DNA of 64,000 bases from Streptacidiphilus fuscans. Its GTDB lineage: Bacteria; Actinomycetota; Actinomycetes; Streptomycetales; Streptomycetaceae. Positions 1 to 7,400 of this stretch are shown here, piece after piece (within the stretch, counting starts at the first letter, position 1; every line of letters starts with the position of its first letter). The notes under the pieces were generated by a model. It made no database searches and had not been told where the DNA came from. It saw only the letters and a program-made list of their open reading frames with translations. Where the stretch lies: contig NZ_JADPRT010000006.1 of NCBI RefSeq assembly GCF_015690355.1, forward strand, positions 56,003 to 120,002. Reading direction: 5' to 3'. The translations under genes and the position numbers were made by a program.

Positions 1-618
1 GGCGACGCCGAGCTCGGCCGCGGTGCCCACCACGCTGCGCTCGACGTCGCGGCTGAAGAGCGACCACTCCGTCTGCACGGCGGCGATCGGGTGCACGGCG
101 TGCGCCTCCCGCAGCTCCGCGCCGGTGACCTCGCTCAGGCCGAGGTGCCTGACCTTGCCCTCGCGGACCAACTCGGCCATCGCGCCCACGGATTCGGCGA
201 GCGGAACGGCGGGGTCGCGGCGGTGCATGTAGTAGAGGTCGATGACGTCCACGTTCAGGCGGCGCAGGCTCGCCTCGGCGGCCTGCTTGATGTAGGCGGG
301 ATCGTTGCGGATCGCGCGGTACGCCGGGTCGTCCCTGCGGTACTCGATGGCGAACTTGGTGGCCAGCGTGATCTCGTCGCGGTGCGCGGCGACGAACGGC
401 GCGAGGAACTCCTCGTTCGCGCCGATGCCGTACATGTCGGCGGTGTCGATGAGGGTGACGCCCGCCTCGACCGTCGCCTCCAGGGTGTCACGGGCCGCCA
501 CGTCGTCGGTGTCACCGTAGGCGGCGCTGATCCCCATGGCCCCGAAGCCCTGGGCGCCGACCAGCGGGCCGCCGGTGCCGAGTTCGACCGTGCGGATCTT
601 CTCGATGGTGCTGCTCAT
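1..618 (-). CDS. Aldo/keto reductase, partial (C-terminus beyond window)
   Basis: Reads from ATG at 618 down to base 1 with no stop, giving 206 codons of an aldo/keto reductase, an NADPH-dependent carbonyl reductase with a TIM-barrel fold. The N-terminus carries the glycine-rich opening (GTGGPLVGAQGFGAMGIS), then the active-site segment DTADMYG with the catalytic Tyr and a following TKFA segment with the conserved Lys. Family members are about 320 residues, so roughly a third lies outside the window. Its ATG overlaps the stop of the upstream MerR gene by 4 bp (ATGA), so the two are translationally coupled and probably co-regulated by that MerR protein. Substrate cannot be told. Confidence 0.9.
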   Translation of the reverse strand, partial: MSSTIEKIRTVELGTGGPLVGAQGFGAMGISAAYGDTDDVAARDTLEATVEAGVTLIDTADMYGIGANEEFLAPFVAAHRDEITLATKFAIEYRRDDPAYRAIRNDPAYIKQAAEASLRRLNVDVIDLYYMHRRDPAVPLAESVGAMAELVREGKVRHLGLSEVTGAELREAHAVHPIAAVQTEWSLFSRDVERSVVGTAAELGVA

Positions 619-1049
619 GATGGCGTCCCGGCCCTTTCCTGTGCCCCGTAGGCGCTTGTGTGACATGCCAACTTCTCGTCCAGCGCGTCCAGCGCGTCCT
701 GCAGCTCCGCGATGCGCGCCACGACGTCGCCCCGGGTCTGCTCCAGCAGCTCCTGCCGCTCGTCGGCAGTCGTCTCCCCCTGCCGCGCCAGCTCCGCGTA
801 CCGGACCATCGCGGCAACGGACATCCCGGTCACCCTCAACTTGCCGATGAACGCCAGCCGTTCCAGGTCCCGCCCGTCGAACACCCGCTGCCCGGTGGCC
901 GACCGGCCCACGTCGGGCAGGAGCCCGATCTGCTCGTACCAGCGCAGGGTGTGCGCGGTCAGCCCGGTCATCGCGGCCACCTGACTGATGGTGTACCGCT
1001 CCCCCTGTGCCATCACCGACTTCGGCGACGCGCTGTTGATCACCGTCAT
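615..1049 (-). CDS. MerR-family transcriptional regulator
   Basis: 144 residues with an N-terminal winged HTH (YTISQVAAMTGLTAHTLRWY, about residues 19-38, ending in the RWYEQIGLL signature) and a C-terminal coiled-coil dimerisation helix. It lacks the Cys pattern of metal sensors, so it belongs to the small-molecule/redox branch often paired with aldo/keto reductases. The ATG at 1049 lies only 7 nt after a -10 element, so the transcript is probably leaderless; an internal ATG at codon 13 (MAQGERYT) is the alternative start. It is coupled to the reductase gene by an ATGA overlap and probably autoregulates both from the palindrome at 1067-1084. Confidence 0.92.
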   Translation of the reverse strand: MTVINSASPKSVMAQGERYTISQVAAMTGLTAHTLRWYEQIGLLPDVGRSATGQRVFDGRDLERLAFIGKLRVTGMSVAAMVRYAELARQGETTADERQELLEQTRGDVVARIAELQDALDALDEKLACHTSAYGAQERAGTPS

Positions 1050-1056
1050 GCAGGCA

Positions 1057-1087
1057 AACCTAGAACCTTCGAGTGCACTCGAAGCAA
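1057..1087 (-). promoter_or_regulatory. MerR-type promoter with 18-bp operator palindrome
   Basis: On the minus strand a -35-like TTGCTT (1082-1087) and -10-like TAGGTT (1057-1062) are separated by 19 bp, the over-long spacing typical of MerR-controlled promoters. Most of the spacer is a perfect 18-bp palindrome, CTTCGAGTGCACTCGAAG (1067-1084). The start codon begins 7 nt after the -10, so transcription should begin at or next to the ATG. Confidence 0.75.
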
Positions 1088-1122
1088 ACGCCTTCCAGAG
1101 GAAGGCGTTCGCTTCGAGCCGA

Positions 1123-1884
1123 TCAGCGCACGAGGTGCCGGGCGAAGAAGCGGACCGCGCTGTCCGCCTCGAACCTCGGGAGTTCCTTGTGCCTGCCCGA
1201 GTTCACGTGCAGCGACTTCTCCTTCGAGGCGAAGGCGTCGAACAGCGCGAGGCCGTGCTCGCGGGAGATGTGCTCGTCGTCCCACTGGAGGTCGAACTCG
1301 ATCGGGACGGTGATCTGCCTCGCCCTCTCGGCCAGCAGGTGGGGCCAGTGCTGGCCGAGGACCGCGGCCGTGATCCGCGGCTCGGCCGCGACCAGCGGCA
1401 CGCCGATCGCCGTGCCCATGTTGAGGCCGAAGTACCCGACCGGCCCGGCCGTGCCGATCTCCGGGAGCTCCTGGAGCGCGTCCAGGGTCGCCTGCCACTC
1501 GGGCACGGCCTGTTCTGCGAGGTGGGCGTTGTAGCGGACGACGATCGGGCCGACGGGCTCGCCCGTCGCCATCGCCTCCTGCATGACGGCGATCTCCTCC
1601 TCGTCGTGGGCGGTCCGCGGCCGGTCGCCGTGGCCGGGCGCGTCGATGACCGCGACGTGGAAGCCGCAGGCGTCCACCAGGCGCTGGGCCCGGCCCGACA
1701 TCGCCGGGTGCTTCTTGTGGTTGCCGCCGCCGTGGCCCATCAGCACCAGGGGTGCGCGCCCGCGGGGGTCGGCTGCCGGTGACCAGAGGACGCCGGGGAT
1801 CTCGCCGACGGTGAAGTCGCGCTCGACCATGCCGTCGGACGACGACTCGGCGGTGAACTGCAGGGAATGCTGGAGAGAGTACAT
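1123..1884 (-). CDS. Alpha/beta hydrolase (dienelactone hydrolase-like), nucleophile replaced
   Basis: 253 residues from the ATG at 1884, chosen because GAAGGG lies 8 nt upstream; a GTG at 1893 would sit too close to it. The protein has the hydrolase oxyanion segment LVLMGHGGG, a mid-protein strand-turn GYFGLNMGTAIG where the nucleophile elbow belongs, an acid in LQWDDE and a C-terminal His in SGRHKELP. The elbow reads G-L-N-M-G, so the expected Ser is Asn (codon AAC at about 1419-1421). Either the protein is not a classical serine hydrolase or it is inactive. It is monocistronic as far as can be seen. Confidence 0.85.
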   Translation of the reverse strand: MYSLQHSLQFTAESSSDGMVERDFTVGEIPGVLWSPAADPRGRAPLVLMGHGGGNHKKHPAMSGRAQRLVDACGFHVAVIDAPGHGDRPRTAHDEEEIAVMQEAMATGEPVGPIVVRYNAHLAEQAVPEWQATLDALQELPEIGTAGPVGYFGLNMGTAIGVPLVAAEPRITAAVLGQHWPHLLAERARQITVPIEFDLQWDDEHISREHGLALFDAFASKEKSLHVNSGRHKELPRFEADSAVRFFARHLVR

Positions 1885-1939
1885 AGGAGTCACCCTTCGG
1901 GAGTGCCTGAATGTCGAGGCGCTCCCGGCGACCGCTACG

Positions 1940-1993
1940 TCAGCCGCCCGACCGTGACGAGAGGGGGAGCACCCATACGGTTACCGCGTTCAT
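1940..1993 (-). CDS. Possible 17-codon leader peptide
   Basis: ATG at 1993 follows a textbook ribosome binding site (AGGAGG, 8 nt spacing) and reads MNAVTVWVLPLSSRSGG then TGA. It lies 56 nt upstream of the hydrolase start and just downstream of the 12-bp repeat array. Nothing in the peptide identifies its function. It could be a translated leader regulating the hydrolase or simply a chance short frame, but the Shine-Dalgarno is better than those of most genes nearby. Confidence 0.4.
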   Translation of the reverse strand: MNAVTVWVLPLSSRSGG

Positions 1994-2012
1994 GGGTCTC
2001 ACCTCCTCGGCC

Positions 2013-2060
2013 GCTGTCTCAATCGCTGTCTCTATCGGTGTCTCTATCGGTGTCTCGGTC
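2013..2060. repeat. Four tandem 12-bp repeats
   Basis: Four consecutive units of the form G(C/G)TGTCTC(A/T)ATC, the last diverging to GGTGTCTCGGTC, lie between the ricin-domain gene and the hydrolase, directly upstream (minus-strand sense) of the 17-codon ORF. A 12-bp period is near one helical turn, so they could be regulator-binding iterons. Confidence 0.8.
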
Positions 2061-2153
2061 GACTGGAACCTACCAGCACCGTCGCGCGGCCGCCCACGGG
2101 TTTTCCGGCCGCCGCGCGCGGGCCTCCGCTGCGCGGCGAACCCGGAGCCGGCG

Positions 2154-3689
2154 TCAGGGCCGCTTGAAGGTACTGGTGGCGCCGCTGCAGGCGGCCAGGT
2201 GGATTGCCGCGCCGCCATTCGCCACGCCGACGCAGAGGTTGGCCTGCTGTGAGTAGACCGTGGTGCCGCGGATCGAGAACAACTGCGCGGGATTGCCGCT
2301 GCACCGGGCGACCTGCACGACCGTCCCGGGGGTCGTGGCGCCCCAGGCGGCGTCCATGCACAGGCCCTGACTCTGGATCGTTCCGTTCGGCATGACCTGC
2401 CATGCCTGGTTCGCGTCCCCGTTGCAGCCCGCCAGCCGCAGCGGCGTTCCGTCGGTGCCGACCCCGGCGCTGAGGCACTTCCCGGTGGCCGGGTTCCGCA
2501 GCGCAGGCCCGGGCGGAGGGGGCGGGTTGCCCACCGGCGCCGCCGTGGTCGCTGCTGCGGTCGTCGGTGCGGCGGGCGGGCTGGTGGTCGGCGCGGAACT
2601 CGGACCGGTCGCGGTGACGTGCGGAAGGGCCGAGCCACGAGCCACGGGAGTGCTGCCCGAGGAGCCGATGTGACCGGTGGTCAGCAGGACCACCACAGCT
2701 GCGACGACCGCTGCGGCCCCGGCTCCGGCAACGCCCGCTCGCCAGGTGAGTCGTCGCTCACCGCCCCGGCCGGTGCCTGCGGACCCGAATCCGCCGGCCG
2801 CAGCCGCAGCCGGGACGGGATCGGGATCGGAGTCGGGCTCGGGGTCGTCGGGGTCGGGGGCCGCCAAGGGGTGGTCCGGTCGGCGGGCCACCGGGTCCGT
2901 CAGGAAGCCGGTCTCCACCATTCCGTCGGCGTCGAGGAGCAAGCGCCACCGTGGCTGCGGCACGCGACCGACGACGACCGCCGTCCAGCGTCCGGTCTGC
3001 TCCTCCGCGGCATGGTGAAGCGTCTCCAGGTCCCGCCCGTTCGGGGAGCCCGCCAGGACGAGGACCGCGCCCTCGAGACCGGCCAGCGTGGACGCGGCGT
3101 CACGCAGGGCGCCGAACTCCAGGATTCCCGGCTCGTCCCGTGGGGTCCTGAAGCCGACGCGCACCACCTGGACGTCCTGCGCCCAGGGGTTCGTCGTCAG
3201 CTCGCGGATCCAATCGTCGGCCAGGGTCCGCGCCTGGCGGCTGTCGCCCTCCAGAGCGATGATGCCGCCCGCTCGGGCGAGGTTGAGCAGCACGAAGCCC
3301 TGGCGGGAGCTGCCGAGTGAGACGAGTCGCGGAAAGGGGTCGGTGAGCGCCTCGGAGACCCTGGCCAGCTGGATCTCGCGCAGTGCGGCCTGCCAGACCC
3401 TGCCTTCCTGTTGGCAGCTCCAGCCTGCGGGCGGCTGCTCGTCGGGAGTGCTCAGGTGCAGCCGGACGGTGTCGGCGCCGACCACGAGCGTGTGCACCGC
3501 CGGTATCTCGCGGTTCGCGTCGTCGCAGGCGGCGGTGAGGGCACGGACCACCCGGTCCACGGTCCACAGACCGTGGTCGGGGCGGGCGGCCGTGCCCGGT
3601 CGGGAGGTGTTGCCGCGCCAGGGAAACAGCCGGGCGACCCACGCGCCACGGGCCGGTACTCGCTGTGCGGATCGGCTCGACACGGTCAC
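2154..3689 (-). CDS. Type II membrane protein with C-terminal ricin B-type lectin domain
   Basis: 511 residues from the GTG at 3689, chosen because GAGGAG lies 6 nt upstream; a GTG at 3719 has no ribosome binding site. The N-terminal about 270 residues are soluble and resemble the cytosolic region of actinobacterial LysM/BTAD-type membrane proteins (VDRVVRAL, a LHLSTP strand, LVSLGSSRQGFVLLNL, IALEGD). A Pro/Asp-rich stretch is followed by one transmembrane helix (AGAAAVVAAVVVLLTTGHI), a Ser/Thr/Pro/Ala linker and a ricin-type beta-trefoil of three repeats; only the first keeps a good QAW motif, the others read QLF and TFK. The topology places the lectin outside. It diverges from the WXG100/EccC genes and probably belongs to that secretion locus, perhaps as a cell-wall anchor. 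The role is inferred. Confidence 0.8.
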   Translation of the reverse strand: MTVSSRSAQRVPARGAWVARLFPWRGNTSRPGTAARPDHGLWTVDRVVRALTAACDDANREIPAVHTLVVGADTVRLHLSTPDEQPPAGWSCQQEGRVWQAALREIQLARVSEALTDPFPRLVSLGSSRQGFVLLNLARAGGIIALEGDSRQARTLADDWIRELTTNPWAQDVQVVRVGFRTPRDEPGILEFGALRDAASTLAGLEGAVLVLAGSPNGRDLETLHHAAEEQTGRWTAVVVGRVPQPRWRLLLDADGMVETGFLTDPVARRPDHPLAAPDPDDPEPDSDPDPVPAAAAAGGFGSAGTGRGGERRLTWRAGVAGAGAAAVVAAVVVLLTTGHIGSSGSTPVARGSALPHVTATGPSSAPTTSPPAAPTTAAATTAAPVGNPPPPPGPALRNPATGKCLSAGVGTDGTPLRLAGCNGDANQAWQVMPNGTIQSQGLCMDAAWGATTPGTVVQVARCSGNPAQLFSIRGTTVYSQQANLCVGVANGGAAIHLAACSGATSTFKRP

Positions 3690-3816
3690 CTTCGTCTCCT
3701 CGGCTGGGGTGGAGGGCACGGTCTCGGTCGCGGGTGGGCGGCCGGACCGACGGGGAGACCCGTCCGCGCGGCCCTCCCGCGCACTGACCGGTGGCCCGGC
3801 CCGTAGTGCCCCTCAG

Positions 3817-3846
3817 ATCGTTCGCCGGGGCCACATCCTGTGTCAA
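3817..3846 (-). promoter_or_regulatory. Candidate sigma-70-type promoter for the ricin-domain gene
   Basis: A perfect TTGACA (minus strand, 3841-3846) is followed after 18 bp by AACGAT (3817-3822). It lies in the 329-bp gap shared with the divergent WXG100 gene. On the plus strand of the same gap a TAGCAT at 3933-3938 is a weaker -10 candidate for the secretion genes. Nothing else coding is visible between 3690 and 4018. Confidence 0.5.
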
Positions 3847-4018
3847 CGACGGGCAGGGGCAGGCCTCCTGGCCTTGGGCCCGTGGACCCACAGCGCGGTC
3901 GGTGGGCCTGGACCGGCCCTCCCGAGCGTTCCTAGCATCGTCGGCGTCCCCAGCGAACACGCAGCGCCAAGGCGTGGATGCGAACCGAGGCGGGGGCACG
4001 ACGGAGAAGGGACCTCCC

Positions 4019-4318
4019 ATGGCAAACGTGAACGTCACTTACCAGGAGATGTCGGACAGCGCGAACCGCATGCGCAACAACAAGTCCGACATCGACGCCA
4101 AGCTGAGCGAGTGCAAGAGCATTGTCGACAGCCTGACCGGCTCGGGCTTCGTCACCGACCAGGCGTCGGGCAAGTTCGACGAGGTGCACACCGAGTTCGT
4201 GAACTCGGCGAACCAGGCCATGGAGACCCTGGACCAGCTCTCGCAGTGGCTCGACAAGGCCGTTTCGGCGATGCAGGACATGGACTCCCAGCTGGCCGGA
4301 TCGCTGAACAAGAGCTGA
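4019..4318 (+). CDS. WXG100-family type VII secretion protein (first)
   Basis: 99 residues from the ATG at 4019 (GAAGGG upstream). It has the size, all-helical composition and helix-turn-helix layout of ESAT-6/CFP-10 proteins, which are exported as dimers by EccC-type ATPases. The usual Trp-X-Gly turn is replaced: the turn at residues 40-45 reads TGSGFV, and the only Trp is at position 77 in the second helix (LSQWLDK). No C-terminal YxxxD/E signal is seen. It is the first gene of the locus and is separated from the ATPase gene by a small hairpin, which would allow more of this protein than of the ATPase. Confidence 0.88.
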   Translation: MANVNVTYQEMSDSANRMRNNKSDIDAKLSECKSIVDSLTGSGFVTDQASGKFDEVHTEFVNSANQAMETLDQLSQWLDKAVSAMQDMDSQLAGSLNKS

Positions 4319-4327
4319 GCCCGGCGC

Positions 4328-4345
4328 GACGGGTCGGAACCCGTC
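4328..4345 (+). terminator. Hairpin between WXG100 gene and eccC (attenuator candidate)
   Basis: GACGGGT-CGGA-ACCCGTC is a perfect 7-bp stem with a 4-nt loop starting 10 nt after the WXG100 stop. There is no T tract, so it may slow or partly terminate transcription or protect the upstream mRNA rather than end it. Confidence 0.55.
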
Positions 4346-4404
4346 AGCTCTGGCCAGGCAACCGGCCCTAGCCGCGACACGAGGAGTGGGGAAGCAGCAG
4401 CGCC

Positions 4405-7400
4405 ATGATGATCACGATTTCCCGGCTCCCCGACTGGTCCGCCGACGTGGTGGTGGACGCCGAGCCCGCAACCAGCGTCCGCGACGTCGTCGCGAACCTG
4501 CTGGACAGCCTGGAGCCGGAGCGGTCGCCGGCCGTCGACACGCCGTCGGCGACCAGGGTCTACCTCGCCGGCCAACTGCTCGACCTGGACCAGCCGTTGG
4601 CCGGCAGCGGAATCCAGGACGGGGCCGTGCTCTGGCTCGACGAGCCCGGCCCCGCCAGGAGCGGTCTGCGCGGACTGGTCACCCTGCGGGCGGTGGCCGG
4701 GGCCGGTGCGGGCCGGGTCTGGTATCTCGACGCCGGGTTGCACCACATCGCGGCGGACCCGGCGGGCGGGATCGTGGTGGACGGGGAACAGCCGTTGCCG
4801 GTCAGCGCCGTCGCCAGGGTGTCGCTGGACGCCGTGGTGCGGGTCCGCGCGGGCCAGGCCGGCGTCCTGCTGGACCGGGACCCGCTGCCGGACGACACCG
4901 AGGTGCGCTGGCGGCAGCAGGCCCAACTCGTGGTGGGCGACACCGTGTTGGAGGCGCACGTGCTGTCCCGCCCGGACGCTGTCATCGCCGCCTCGTCGGA
5001 CGGTGGGTTCCTGGACTACAACCGGCCTCCCCGGCTGCTGCCACCGGTCAGGCGCACCGCGTTCAAGCTGCCGAGCCAGCCCAAGGCGCCTTCGCTGAAC
5101 GCCCTGCCGTGGTTGGCGACCGCCCTCCCCGCCGTCTTCGGCGGGGCCATGGCGATGATGCTGCACAACCTGATGTACCTGATGATGACCGCCATGTCGC
5201 CGGTGATGATGATCGGCACCTGGTACTCCGGTCGACGGCAGGGCAAGTCGAGCCACCGGCGCCATCTGGCCGAGTTCCGGTCGCAGCTCCAGGCGACCGA
5301 AGTGGACATCGCCGCCGCGCTGGGCCAGGAACAGGTGGATCGCCGGGCCGAATGCCCGGACCCCGGCGAGCTGTTGGTCGTGGCCACCGGACCGCGGGCC
5401 CGGTTGTGGGAGCGCCGCCGGACCGACCCCGACCACCTGCTGGTCCGGGTCGGCACCGCCGACCTTCCCACGGCGGTCGCCGTCGAGGCGGGTGAGCCCG
5501 GGCAGCGCGGTCGCGAGCTGCGGGCCGCGCAGGACGTCCCGGCCGCCTTCTCCATCGCGCAGGCGGGCGTCGTCGGCGTCGCCGGGCCGCAGGACTGGCC
5601 CCGCCGCACCACGCGGTGGCTGGTGGGCCAGTTGGCCGTGCTGCAGAGCCCGCGTGACGTGCAGTTCTACATCCTCACGGACCCGGAGGGCGAGGCCCTG
5701 TGGGAGTGGGCCACCTGGCTGCCGCACGCCCGGCCGCTCCTCGGCCAGCAGGCGCTGGCGCTGGTCGGTGCCGACGCGGAGACGCTGGGCCACCGGGTGG
5801 CGGAGCTGACCGAGTTGATCAAGGCACGTCGGCAGGCCCGCCTCAACGCGGGCGGAGGCGCGGTCTCCGCGGACCCGGACGTGATCGTGGTGATGGACGG
5901 CGCCCGCCGGTTGCGGGCGCTGCCCGGCGTGGTGACGATCCTTCAGGAGGGTCCGGCCGTCGGCGTGCTGAGCATCTGCGTGGACGCCGACGAGCGCACC
6001 CTGCCGGAGGAGTGCTCCACCGTCGTCGTCGGCGGGCCCGGCCGACCGGTCGGCCTGCGCCGTCAACGCGAGGAGCAGATCGACGGGATCCGCGCCGACG
6101 AGGTCGTCGACGACTGGTTCGACGCCGTCGGCCGCTGCCTCGCCCCGCTGCGCGACGTCAGCGACGGGCAGGGCGAGACCGCGTTGCCCGGCGCCGCCCG
6201 GCTGCTGGAGGTCCTCGGCCTGGAGGAGCTGACGCCGGGCGCGATCGCCGCCCGCTGGCGTGCCTCGGGACGCAGCACCAAGGCGGTGGTCGGCTACTCG
6301 TTGGACGGGCCGTTCGCCCTGGACCTGGTGAACCACGGGCCGCACGGCCTGGTGGCCGGCACCACCGGTTCCGGCAAGTCGGAGTTCCTGCAGAGCCTGG
6401 TCGCGGCGCTGGCGGTGGCCAACCGTCCCGACGCGATGACCTTCGTGCTGGTGGACTACAAGGGCGGCGCCGCGTTCAAGGACTGCGTCGACCTGCCGCA
6501 CACCGTCGGCCTGGTCACCGACCTCGACACGCACCTGGTCGAGCGGGCGCTGGTCTCACTGAGCGCCGAACTGACGCACCGTGAGCACCTGTTGGCCGAC
6601 GCGGGCGCCAAGGACCTGGAGGACTACCTCGACTTCGCCGAGCGCAGACCCGGCGACCTGGCCCCGATCCCGCGGCTGCTGATCGTGATCGACGAGTTCG
6701 CGTCCATGGTGCGCGAACTGCCGGACTTCGTCACCGGGCTGGTCAATGTCGCGCAGCGCGGCCGGTCCCTGGGCATCCACCTGATCCTGGCCACGCAGCG
6801 GCCGTCCGGTGTGGTCTCGGCGGAGATCCGTGCCAACACGAACCTGCGGGTCGCCCTGCGGGTGACCGATCCGGCGGAGAGCACCGACGTCATCGACGCC
6901 CGCGAGGCGGCCGGAATCTCCGCCGCCACGCCGGGCCGCGCCTACGCCAGGCTCGGGCACAGCTCGCTGATCCCGTTCCAGACCGGCCGGGTCGGCGGCC
7001 GTCGGCCGCTGGGCGACGGTGAGGCCGCCGCCGTGCCGCCCTTCCTCCAGCCCGTCTCCTGGTTGGACCTGGGGCGGCCGGTGCCGCAGCGCCCCCGCGG
7101 CACGGTCGAGACAGACACCGAGACCGACCTCGCGGCACTGGTGCGTACCGTCAAGCAGGCCAACGCGCTGGTGGGTGTCGCCCCGCAGCGGCGGCCGTGG
7201 CTGCCGCCGCTGCCGCTGTCGCCAGTGGTCGACCTCCCCGCGGAGCCGGTGCGTGGCAAGCGCGGAGACCCGGTCTTCTCCTGGGCCGTGCAGGACCTGC
7301 CGACTCGGCAGCGCCAGGAGCCGGTCACGGTCGACCTGGCCGCCTTCGGGCATCTGCACATCGTCGGCGCCCCCCGCTCGGGGCGCTCCACCGCGCTGCG

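Noticed and set aside
4039..6534. 831-codon minus-strand open frame
   Set aside because: Antisense to the first WXG100 and ATPase genes, with His/Gln/Gly/Arg-rich composition typical of shadow frames in GC-rich DNA.
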